This document shows, in pieces, positions 1 through 8,458 of a stretch of DNA of 64,000 bases (the stretch's first letter is position 1; each line of letters opens with the position of its first letter). The stretch lies in contig CM072520.1 of NCBI GenBank assembly GCA_036898135.1, forward strand, positions 1,283,491 to 1,347,490, written 5' to 3'. The notes under the pieces were generated by a model. It was not told where the DNA came from. It was given only the letters and a program-made list of their open reading frames with translations, and did no database searches. This DNA comes from Oncomelania hupensis (lineage: Eukaryota; Mollusca; Gastropoda; Littorinimorpha; Pomatiopsidae). The translations under genes were made by a program, and so were the position numbers.

Positions 1-170
1 CTGCCTGGCTGGCCAGGATTGTGCTCAGTTGTCTGGAGCGTTATTACGATGCGCCCAAAGGCTGCAAGTTGGCGCCTCGCCTTTGATCCTGTATCGGCCA
101 GCGCCTTGAGTCGCCAAGTACGGTGAGATATGTGCGCTATAAAAATCCTCGATAATAATAATAAAATAAT
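1..170 (+). repeat. SINE-like family S1, partial copy
   Basis: This is a partial copy of a dispersed repeat of about 230 bp, called S1 here. The diagnostic core is GCCAGCGCCTTGAG at about 99-112, followed by a GCGCTATA box and an AATA-rich tail at 150-170. Related copies lie near 23042, 44788, 49995, 54470, 54955, 59498 and 61410. A GTGCTCAGT stretch near 21 resembles a Pol III A box, so a tRNA-related SINE is possible but unproven. The 5' part is cut by the window edge. Confidence 0.6.
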
Positions 171-205
171 GTCACTTGAGGTGGTAACAGCGCTATACAA
201 AATTG

Positions 206-236
<31 letters not shown>

Positions 237-318
237 TTCTTCTTCTTCTTCTTCTTCTTCTTCTTCTTCTTCTTCTTCTTCTTCTTCTTCTTCTTCTTCT
301 CCTCCTCCTCCTCTCTCT
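206..318. repeat. CAT / TCT / CCT microsatellite
   Basis: A compound trinucleotide tract of CAT units, then TCT units, then CCT units. The poly-Ser frame across it is only a product of the repeat. From 319 to about 685 I see no gene or other repeat. Confidence 0.95.
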
Positions 319-685
319 CTCCATCTCTGTCTGTCTGTGTGAAATGAGAGTAGCACTTAGATAATGGGCAAGATGTACCAGGTTTGCGGTGAAAACTTTG
401 GATTTATGTGGTTACACGTATCTATGTAGTCTGCCCCCAGATATCAATGCTTCAGCTTTTTGCCCACTTTTTCTGTTGATTCTTCTCTCCTGTCCTTTTC
501 ACAAGTTTGAGGCTTTGGGGCGGGGCAGGGGATGGGAAGAGAGAGGGAGAGAGAGGGAGGGGAACCTGGGATTGCGGGATGGTAGGTGGCTTGTGAAGAA
601 GTGAGATTTTAGCTTTGGGCTTTATTTGGTTGTCCCACCTTTTTGGCGAGGGATGGGGTTGGCCTTTGGTGTATAGGTAGCAAGA

Positions 686-882
686 AGTCAAGTTCTAAGT
701 GTCAAGTTACAAGTCCTATTTTCAGTGTCAAGTTACAAGTCCTATTTTCAGTGTCAAGGTACAAGTCCTATTTTCAGTGTCAAGTTACAAGTCCTATTTT
801 CAGTGTCAAGTTGCAAGTCCAATTTTCAGTGTCAAGTTCTAAGTACTATTTTCAGTGTCAAGTTCTAAGTACTGTTTTTAGT
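686..882. repeat. 26-bp minisatellite, about 7 copies
   Basis: The unit is TCAAGTTACAAGTCCTATTT plus TCAGTG (26 bp). It is tandemly repeated with a few substitutions (ttgcaag, ttctaagtac). No gene is seen from 883 to 1085. Confidence 0.9.
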
Positions 883-1085
883 GCCGGAAATGACAGCGTG
901 TCTAAAAGACTTAAGCGCCAACGCTTTTAACCTCTGACCTCTGTTATTTGCTTTTGCTGCGGTCGACTTAAAGTGTCCTATAGTTGAATGCGTTTTCCCT
1001 TTGTGTGATTGAAACACTGTCGGAGTTTTTTTCCCCCTGGTCTCGCTAGATCTGTATGATATTATATGTATGTTTTGTAGCTGTG

Positions 1086-1172
1086 ACTGTAGTTCTGCCT
1101 ATGGATTTTGCTGTGGTTCTGACTATGGATTTTGCTGTGGTTCTGACTATGGATTTTGCTGTGGTTCTTTTG
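1086..1172. repeat. 24-bp minisatellite, about 3.5 copies
   Basis: The unit is TTCTGACTATGGATTTTGCT plus GTGG (24 bp). Because 24 is a multiple of three, open frames run through it; they show no family resemblance. No other feature is seen up to 1450. Confidence 0.85.
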
Positions 1173-1440
1173 CAGTACAGACGAATCGACAGTCCTCGAG
1201 TAAGTGTTGTTTTCCAAACAAATATAATTTTCTTTCCCCTTTTTGTAGATTAAACATTCCCGGTCAGGTTCCCGAATACAATTTCATATAAAAGCTGTTC
1301 TCATCTGTATTAAACTGTCTGTAAAGGACACTGTTTTAAGAAAATACTTTTGTAGTCTCCCAAAACTTTCCAGAGAGATCGCTTTCCGATGTTAACTATC
1401 AATCACTTTAGTGTTACCATGCACGCACTAAATATTAGAA

Positions 1441-1450
1441 ACCCCCCTCC

Positions 1451-1530
<80 letters not shown>

Positions 1531-1602
1531 TACAGTATTGAATTAGCTTAGCACACAACTGGTTTCCGCAAAGGAGAAAAATTTGATGTGATGTGATGTG
1601 TT

Positions 1603-1637
<35 letters not shown>
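1441..1637. repeat. poly-C, CT, GT and GA microsatellites
   Basis: A poly-C run at about 1442-1461 leads into CT repeats up to about 1526. A short GT tract and a GA tract follow at 1596-1637. The bases between 1638 and 2080 hold nothing I can assign. Confidence 0.9.
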
Positions 1638-2082
1638 TTCGGATTCGGATGTTTTATTGAAAAAAGGCCATTGGTCCATTTCATCATATAAAATAGCATC
1701 AAAATAGCAACAAAAAAAGTCGTTTGAAATTATCAACTACGAACGAAACACCAACATGGACAGATGATCGATTATATTCAAGAACAAAAGTAAAAACAGA
1801 CGTAACGCGTGATGACATACAAATGGGCGACTCACACGGACATGCATAATACTGTACCATTTACATTACCGCACACAATGACAACGAATAATAATGCTAT
1901 TACTACTAGACAATGTATCTCTCTCTCCAACTCCCACATATAATGCACAGATTACTTTCTCTATCACACCATATATGAAGGCACTATACAAACACTTTAC
2001 TTGAAAATTGAAAATAGCCAACCACATCACAACAAAACTCATCTCATACGCACATTCGCACATGGAGGACATATGTACACAT

Positions 2083-2207
2083 ACAAAAATACACACATAC
2101 ATACACATATATACATACACACATATATATAGACATATATACACACATATATAAACATATATATATATACACACACACACACATACATATATATATACAC
2201 ACACATA

Positions 2208-2265
<58 letters not shown>

Positions 2266-2282
2266 CATATATATAAACACAC
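2083..2282. repeat. TA/CA-rich microsatellite
   Basis: Alternating TA and CA runs (tatata, cacaca, catata). The Tyr/Ile/Val/Cys-rich frames on the minus strand are repeat artefacts. Confidence 0.9.
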
Positions 2283-2494
2283 CAATGAACACCATTTATG
2301 CACAGAGTTAACACGACAAAATAGCAACAGCATGTGCATAGACACATATGAAAATGTAGAGAACATTTCAAACAGGAGACCAGTGTTATTGATAGCAAAA
2401 CGCACATAAACAAAAAAAACATCGTCTACTTCTATATTCGAATTCATCACTGTCCTTTGGCGTCATCATCATCGTTATTATCGCATAAACTCTC

Positions 2495-2496
<2 letters not shown>

Positions 2497-2582
<86 letters not shown>
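2497..2582. repeat. CT microsatellite at the LINE 3' side
   Basis: A pure CT run of about 86 bp. Read on the minus strand it is a GA run about 165 bp past the ORF2 stop of the LINE. It may be the 3' tail of that element or simply flanking sequence. Confidence 0.9.
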
Positions 2583-2586
<4 letters not shown>

Positions 2587-2746
2587 GGTTCTTCGGTCCT
2601 TGAAGATTATCGCACACATTAACACATACTTATGCTATACACATATACGCATGCTCACATACGCGACTTCTTAATTTTCTTCTCAGATACAATTAGGTGG
2701 TGGGGAAAGGGTGCGGGACTATGGGATATGGGTTCAGGAAATCAAA

Positions 2747-5700
2747 TCAAACAGCCTCTTGATCATGCCGTTGGAAACATTTGAACAAAAACCATGATAA
2801 TTGTCTTAATTTGTTGGCATTTGTAGTTGACATTGTACATGCAAACTGCCAACTATGGTTATGCTGTTGTACATTTCGAAGAAAGTTCGGTCGTAGCTGT
2901 TCATAGCCTGGACAACTATACAACATGTGAACCTCATCATCTACAGCATCTGGACAGAACGGACAGCTGTTGTCTACAAGCTGACCAGGTTTCAGGTATC
3001 TGTTTTTGTGGACTCTAAGGTTGCTTATGCCTAATCTAAACCTGATTAAAGCATCCTTAAAGCTTTTTATCCAGATACAGTCAAGGTAAGTCTCGAGGGA
3101 AGCACTGTGCTTAAAAGCTGTATACACATCATATCTCTGGCTTGAGCTTAAAGCGCTGTTCCACTCCTGCCTATACATGTCAATGAGTCTCTGTTTGAAT
3201 AACAACATAAAGTTTTTAACATTGCCTACACCCTGATTTGTCCATACATGTCCGAAGCCGGACTGAAACAGAAGCGTCTTCATTTTGGTCACCCAGTTGA
3301 CTTTACCGCTCTGGTCTAATGTCATGAGCATTTCATAGGCCTGTCTAGGGAGCCTACCGATGTCCATCCCAATCAGTCTAAACCAGAACTTCACTGCCCT
3401 AACATTGTGCATAATTGCCAGAGGGTATCGACCTAGCTCGCCGTACACGAGTTTATTTGGTGTTCTAGTTGCGACGTTCAACACTCTTTTGCAGGCAAGC
3501 AAGTGAATTTTTTCCGTTGGATCCTTTTCGAAATCAACTAGGGGTCCCCATACTTCAGATGCATATGAAATGACAGGCTGGACCATTGAGTCAAAGATTT
3601 TGAAGAATGTCCGGGTTGCCATTTGCTGCATGCGATTATGCGCTTTCAAAATATCAAACACAGCTTTTCTACCTTTGGACGCGAGATACCTGGCTGCCTC
3701 AATGCTACTCATGGTAGTGGTGAACTTGTAACCTAGATATACGTAGTTGTTGACAACCTCCAGCATTTGACCACCAACAGACCATTTCTCGTACCTACTT
3801 AAGTATCCCCCATGTCTGAAGACCATTATTTTACTTTTGTCACTGTTTATGATGAGATCAAGATCCCGACACATGCCGAAGAGGAGATTAAGCTGATTCT
3901 GTAAGCCAGTAGGTGAACACGCCAACAGAGCTATATCGTCCGCGAACAATAATATTAGCAGTTCTAGCAGCCCTGGCACTAACTGTACACCGTGTCTACC
4001 ATGGATCGAAATCCTTGCTGCTACCTCATTTATGATGACTGAGAATAAGGTGGGGCTGAGGACACAGCCTTGTCTTAGTCCTTTGGGGCAATCAAACATC
4101 TCAGAGAGTTCACTGTTGCTGTTTGCTCGAACGCATGAGACTACGCTGTTGTAAATCGCTTGGATTGCCTTCAAAAACTCAGAGGATATACCTGCTCTCG
4201 ATAAAGTATCAAAAAGGGTACTTCTTTTGACCGAGTCAAATGCTTTCCTCAGGTCTATGAAGGCTACATATAACTTCCCTCCTTTTTTGGACAGGTATTT
4301 CTGCGTAACTGCATAAAGAGTAAACACGTGGTCGCATGTAGTATATCCTTTTCTGAATCCTGCCTGAGACTCGTGTATTTTTTTGTTACTCTCAAGCCAT
4401 CCATAAAGTCTGTTGTTCAGTATAGAAGTGTAACATTTACCAAGAATGCTCAGGAGTGATATACCTCTATAATTGTCTGTGTTTTGTACATCACCTTTCT
4501 TGTGTATTGGTACTATAATTGCCTGTGACCATGAATCTGGATACTGGCCACCTCTAAACACCTGGTTGAACAAAAGTATTAAAAACGGTACGACGTCGCT
4601 TTCCGCTTCTTTGAGCATTTCTGGGACAACTCCGTCAAGACCACCCGACTTGCCTGTTTTTAGTCTTCGAATACTCTCTCGTACTTCCTCTTCAGAAATG
4701 TTACTATCTAAGATCTCAATACTTGGCAATTCGTACTTTGCGTTATCTGTTTCTGAGTTTACCTCTTCGCCAGACTCAAATACTTTCATGAAATGATCTC
4801 GCCACTGTTCTTTTGTTATGCTATTTCTGACTGTTCGTTTCTTAATCATGCTACACGATGACCTTAGTTCTTTCCAAAATTCACTTGGATTATTTATCGA
4901 AGCTTCTAAAATCTTGGCCTTCGAAGTTTTAAAAGATTGCTTCTTTTTTCTCAACAGCGCTTTGTACTCATGCCTGGCTTTCACGTAAAGATCCCGATCT
5001 TCGTTCTGCTTTGAGCGTTTGTATTTTCGCAACATTGATCTCGCGTTCCGTCTATTTTGAAAACATTCTGTATCGAACCATTTCTGTGTTAGTCTAGTCG
5101 TCTCACCTACTTTAACTTTTTTCACCATACATTGGCTTGCTGTTTTCAAACAGTCTACGAGAGTCTCTAGTGAGTTACACATGTTCTCCGGCATGCCATC
5201 AAGTGCTTCATGTAATTTCAGTTGGATCTGTCCGCTCTTCAGTCTCCTACGGTACTCATCTGTTTTGGATTTGTCCCATATCAGCTTCTGAGCCCATGTT
5301 GTTTTGACTACAGTGGTTTGGGCTACGTGTCCTATATTCATTTGCAAGGTTACTGGTCGGTGATCAGTGTCAACAAAACTGCTGTCCACACTCAGCTTGG
5401 TCAGTAACGAGCTTGTGCAGAGCTCGCTCGACAGGATAAACAGATCGATAACACTAGCGCCTTGTTTGGAGATAAAAGTGACACTGTCGTCAAAGTCAAA
5501 ATCTACAGCGCCATTCAGGATTGAGCAGTTAATTGCATCGCACAAGCACAAGAGTTGGTTACCAAATGTATTGATCGTAGGGTCTTGTGATGATCTAGCT
5601 ACGCAATATTCACTTTCGCCACTAGCTCTGAGGTCTGTGTCCATCGTTCTACTATTTCTATCAGCTGTGCGGGCGTTGAGATCGCCGCTCACAAGTAAGT

Positions 5701-6148
5701 AACAATCACCTCTAGTCTGCAGGTCTAAAATACATTGCTCAAGGAGCTCTATGCCACGAGGGTTCCCTGGAACTGTTTCATCATATGCAGGTGAGTCTAC
5801 GGGCGGTATATAACAAAATATACATATTAGGGGTTTTGACAACGATGCCCACTGAGCTTGCATCTCCAGAACTACTAAGTTGTCAATATTCACCTGAATG
5901 CGATAAAAGTACTGTGAAATGGATTTTCTGACTAAGACCATCGTCCCGCCACTACGTCTACCTTGTGTACTAAGCTTCTTTGCTGGTGCCTGATATACGT
6001 CAAACTGAGGTAACGAGTTCAACTGGAAATTGTCTTGAACAAACGTTTCTGTAATACAGATGACGTCATGCAGCTCTAAGATATTCATAAAATCTGTATT
6101 GTTTACTTTCGCAGCAAGACCATTAACATTAAAATTTAAAAACTTCAC
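2747..6148 (-). CDS. LINE ORF2: endonuclease-reverse transcriptase
   Basis: This frame of 1133 residues encodes the enzyme for target-primed reverse transcription: it nicks DNA and copies LINE RNA at the nick. Residues 1 to about 270 are an exonuclease-endonuclease-phosphatase fold, with NFNVNG, ITETF, SGDLNAR and TDHRP (Asp near residue 262). Reverse transcriptase spans about 490-790, with NYRGISLL, AFIDLRKAFDSV, GLRQGCVLSP and the catalytic FADD at residue 735 (3935-3946). A C-x2-C-x8-H-x4-C finger starts near residue 1062. The length is typical of an intact LINE ORF2. The 6148 codon is GTG and no in-frame ATG precedes the first endonuclease motif. The frame is continuous with ORF1 across one TGA at 6179-6181, so the natural start is unclear and may involve readthrough or reinitiation. 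Confidence 0.9.
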   Translation of the reverse strand: MKFLNFNVNGLAAKVNNTDFMNILELHDVICITETFVQDNFQLNSLPQFDVYQAPAKKLSTQGRRSGGTMVLVRKSISQYFYRIQVNIDNLVVLEMQAQWASLSKPLICIFCYIPPVDSPAYDETVPGNPRGIELLEQCILDLQTRGDCYLLVSGDLNARTADRNSRTMDTDLRASGESEYCVARSSQDPTINTFGNQLLCLCDAINCSILNGAVDFDFDDSVTFISKQGASVIDLFILSSELCTSSLLTKLSVDSSFVDTDHRPVTLQMNIGHVAQTTVVKTTWAQKLIWDKSKTDEYRRRLKSGQIQLKLHEALDGMPENMCNSLETLVDCLKTASQCMVKKVKVGETTRLTQKWFDTECFQNRRNARSMLRKYKRSKQNEDRDLYVKARHEYKALLRKKKQSFKTSKAKILEASINNPSEFWKELRSSCSMIKKRTVRNSITKEQWRDHFMKVFESGEEVNSETDNAKYELPSIEILDSNISEEEVRESIRRLKTGKSGGLDGVVPEMLKEAESDVVPFLILLFNQVFRGGQYPDSWSQAIIVPIHKKGDVQNTDNYRGISLLSILGKCYTSILNNRLYGWLESNKKIHESQAGFRKGYTTCDHVFTLYAVTQKYLSKKGGKLYVAFIDLRKAFDSVKRSTLFDTLSRAGISSEFLKAIQAIYNSVVSCVRANSNSELSEMFDCPKGLRQGCVLSPTLFSVIINEVAARISIHGRHGVQLVPGLLELLILLFADDIALLACSPTGLQNQLNLLFGMCRDLDLIINSDKSKIMVFRHGGYLSRYEKWSVGGQMLEVVNNYVYLGYKFTTTMSSIEAARYLASKGRKAVFDILKAHNRMQQMATRTFFKIFDSMVQPVISYASEVWGPLVDFEKDPTEKIHLLACKRVLNVATRTPNKLVYGELGRYPLAIMHNVRAVKFWFRLIGMDIGRLPRQAYEMLMTLDQSGKVNWVTKMKTLLFQSGFGHVWTNQGVGNVKNFMLLFKQRLIDMYRQEWNSALSSSQRYDVYTAFKHSASLETYLDCIWIKSFKDALIRFRLGISNLRVHKNRYLKPGQLVDNSCPFCPDAVDDEVHMLYSCPGYEQLRPNFLRNVQQHNHSWQFACTMSTTNANKLRQLSWFLFKCFQRHDQEAV

Positions 6149-6178
6149 ACTGCTGTTGTTGATGGACCGGCCACATCC

Positions 6179-7804
6179 TCATTTATCAAATTCTAGTGAC
6201 GCAGGTGCTCGAGGTGTACCATGCAGACTGTTGAAATGTAGCTGTTGCTGTCGCATGCGCCGAGTCACTACTCTATCATCGGGCGCCTGCTGCTCAGCAT
6301 TGGCTCGTCCGCTACGCTCGTTGTCAGCTGAAGGGAGATCCCACTGCCCTGAGAATGACGTCTGAGATAACCCTAATACAGGAGAAGACTCCAGGTCAAG
6401 GGCCCAATCTGCTAATTCAGGTTCCGGGATTTTTTCCTGGCCGTCAGGTCGAGCTGAACCGAGCAGTGTTCTCTCCCACCCGCCAATCGCTTCAACACGC
6501 AATCCTTTGTCTGTGTCTTGTGTATTGGCTTGATGATTCTGGTCCACCGAGAGGCCGCTGTAACTGCCATTGCTGCCACTGGTTTCTGACGTCCTGGCTA
6601 CTGCGCTTTCCGTGGTTGTAGTGCTGCCATGATCTCGACCGTCTGAAGTGGCCGCCTTCTTCCATTGTCCTTGCATGACTCCTGTCGTCTGATGATCACC
6701 ATTCTGTTCCGATGTATGTGAGGCTTCAGGGCGAGACAACGTAGCATTAATTGTGTTGGCAACTTTGGAACCACTACCATTACTATCGTGAATATCTTGA
6801 TTGGGCTGGTTTCTACCTCTGGCTGGAACAATTCTGCCATTCTTCAAGACACCCGAGATACCGCGGTTCCGCAAGTCCTGCATCTTCTCCTGTTGGTGTG
6901 GTGTGAGGTCCGCGCTGACTTTGATGTTGTCCACTAGCATGGCTTTACGTGCGACTTGGTCATTCATCACTTTCATTGTGACGTCAAACCTAAGAAACTG
7001 TGTAATAATTGGTCTCGGTTGGTTTCCTCTCCTGCCCACCCGATAAGTGTCCAGGATCATGTCGCTGGTGTACTTGTCCGTATCAGAGGTGTACTTGTTT
7101 AGTGTTTGTACCACTGTATTCCTCAGTGACTGCGTTGTCTCGCCGGGCTCTTCCCTGATTCCGTTGATCTTCACGTTCTTACGTCTCGCCGTCGCCTCAT
7201 TGCGCTGAACACTTGTTTGCAATTTGTCCATATATTCCTCAGTAGCTTGCAATTTTTTGGTCAGTTGCTGAATACTGTCCCTGTTAGTATGAACACCCTC
7301 ACACACGCTGTTGAGTCTTTGTTTGATGTAGTTCATGTCCTGTATCATGGCTTGTTGTACAAAGTTCAGCTGCCGGGAGAAGGCTTCATTCTGTCGCTGC
7401 ACGTCGCTCATGGCGGCCTTAATCTGTTGTGACAGACGCTGAAAATCGTTGGCAGTGTTGGTCTCCGTGCTATTGTTGGCCATGTCTGACTGCGTAGGGC
7501 CAGGGTTACTCTCTACATCACCATCACGCAGCAACAGAGTGTTCAGATTCAGTGATGCAGGGGTGGTTGCTGCAGTCTGGCAAATGTCAAGTGTTGCTAA
7601 AGTGTGTTCATTTGTTTTCAAAGTTTGATGGCTAATGCTGCCAGTCGCCAAACATAGGCAAACACTTTGAACCGGTTTCAACTTGCAAGAGCCAAAGGAG
7701 GTCAGGTAGAACGCAACAGAAACGAAGAAAGCAGTTTCCAATCTGTTGCGAGGGGTAATAACTCTGCAGTACATTTTCCTTGCCGCATCTCCCCTTGCTT
7801 TCAT
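6179..7804 (-). CDS. LINE ORF1: 2A motif, coiled coil and L1-like RNA-binding protein
   Basis: I take the start at the ATG at 7802-7804, because the frame upstream is only a CT microsatellite; this gives about 541 residues. From that start, a hydrophobic N-terminal stretch (AFFVSVAFYL) leads to the 2A motif DGDVESNPGP, ending at residue 103. Release there would give a short leader and a main product. A Gln/Asn-rich coiled coil follows (about 120-215). Next comes a region resembling the L1 ORF1p RRM and C-terminal domain (KNVKINGIREE; DTYRVGRRG; LTPHQQEKMQDLR), which would bind LINE RNA. A polar, Ser/Thr/Gly/Gln-rich tail with no recognised domain closes the protein. A 6-residue duplication (KYTSDT/KYTSDM) sits in the RRM. 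The frame ends in a TGA in phase with ORF2. Confidence 0.8.
   Translation of the reverse strand: MKARGDAARKMYCRVITPRNRLETAFFVSVAFYLTSFGSCKLKPVQSVCLCLATGSISHQTLKTNEHTLATLDICQTAATTPASLNLNTLLLRDGDVESNPGPTQSDMANNSTETNTANDFQRLSQQIKAAMSDVQRQNEAFSRQLNFVQQAMIQDMNYIKQRLNSVCEGVHTNRDSIQQLTKKLQATEEYMDKLQTSVQRNEATARRKNVKINGIREEPGETTQSLRNTVVQTLNKYTSDTDKYTSDMILDTYRVGRRGNQPRPIITQFLRFDVTMKVMNDQVARKAMLVDNIKVSADLTPHQQEKMQDLRNRGISGVLKNGRIVPARGRNQPNQDIHDSNGSGSKVANTINATLSRPEASHTSEQNGDHQTTGVMQGQWKKAATSDGRDHGSTTTTESAVARTSETSGSNGSYSGLSVDQNHQANTQDTDKGLRVEAIGGWERTLLGSARPDGQEKIPEPELADWALDLESSPVLGLSQTSFSGQWDLPSADNERSGRANAEQQAPDDRVVTRRMRQQQLHFNSLHGTPRAPASLEFDK
7496..7537 (-). other. 2A ribosome-skipping motif in LINE ORF1
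   Basis: Translation on the minus strand gives LLLRDGDVESNPGP followed by Thr. It matches the 2A consensus D(V/I)ExNPGP, where the ribosome omits the Gly-Pro bond. The final proline codon is 7496-7498. In viral 2A sites the next residue is Pro by convention of the NPG/P break; here the break would fall between Gly (7499-7501) and that proline. 2A-like motifs are known in ORF1 of some invertebrate APE-type LINEs. Confidence 0.85.
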
Positions 7805-7813
7805 AAAGCAGTT

Positions 7814-7814
<1 letters not shown>

Positions 7815-7875
<61 letters not shown>

Positions 7876-7912
7876 TGAGTGAGTGGCTGTGTGTGTGTGG
7901 GGGGGGGGGGGG
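7815..7912. repeat. GA, GAGT, GT and poly-G microsatellite
   Basis: GA runs to about 7876, then GAGT, GT and a poly-G run of about 14 bases. This lies at the 5' side of the LINE. Confidence 0.9.
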
Positions 7913-8036
7913 ATGTAGAAACGACGTTACAGTGACACACTCATGGAACTCCACATGGTTTCTTTTGACTTTTTTGGAAGGCTGCCCTATTTTGACGTCA
8001 AAATAGAGTTCCGGTAAAGTTACAGCTGTTTTAGGC

Positions 8037-8107
8037 TTAGGGTTAGGTTAAGGGTTAGGGTTAGGGTTAGTGTATGGGTTAGGGTTAGGGTTAGGGTTAG
8101 GGATAGG
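8037..8107 (+). repeat. Interstitial telomeric repeat (TTAGGG)n
   Basis: About 71 bp made mostly of TTAGGG units with a few breaks (ttaggttaaggg, tagtgtatggg). TTAGGG is the metazoan telomere unit. The tract is about 350 bp upstream of the E1 5' LTR. AT-rich sequence from 8110 to 8453 shows nothing else. Confidence 0.85.
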
Positions 8108-8458
8108 TTCAAAAATTTGAAAATGGCAAAATAATGTCACGAACATGAAAAGTCTGTCAAAAAAATCCCTGTTTTTTTCACAACAGTCATCAGAATGTCG
8201 TTTTTACAAAAATGTGTGTGTGTGTTTGTGAGCGGCTGACTACAAAGTTTGTTTAGATTAATTGGATGAACAGCTTTTACTAATTTCATATTTAATAGTA
8301 AATATTTTTATAGCTACAGCTTGTTGTTGGTACGTAGGCCTACTTTTAATGCTGTATGTATTATTATTATACATTTTATTTATCATTTTTCCTGTGTGTT
8401 TGTACTTGGATATGAAACTGTTTATTTTATATTATTATGATCCCTTACTATGACATAA

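Larger units (their letters stand above)
2583..7814 (-). mobile_element. APE-type non-LTR retrotransposon (LINE), two ORFs, near complete
   Basis: This is a two-ORF LINE on the minus strand. ORF1 has an L1-like RNA-binding architecture with a 2A motif. ORF2 has an apurinic-type endonuclease, a reverse transcriptase and a C-terminal zinc finger, with no RNase H seen. Both frames are long and free of internal stops apart from the ORF1/ORF2 boundary. The body lies between a CT tract at 2497-2582 and a GA tract at 7815-7876, so its exact ends are uncertain and I see no target-site duplication. The architecture fits CR1/L2/Crack-like groups; I cannot place the clade by eye. Confidence 0.8.

Noticed and set aside
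1403..2625. Frames rich in Tyr/Ile/Val/Cys or Arg/Glu
   Set aside because: Direct translation of TA/CA and CT/GA microsatellites.
2747..7804. An intact, active LINE
   Set aside because: Both ORFs look whole, but the ORF2 start and element ends are unclear and no duplication was found. I call it near complete only.
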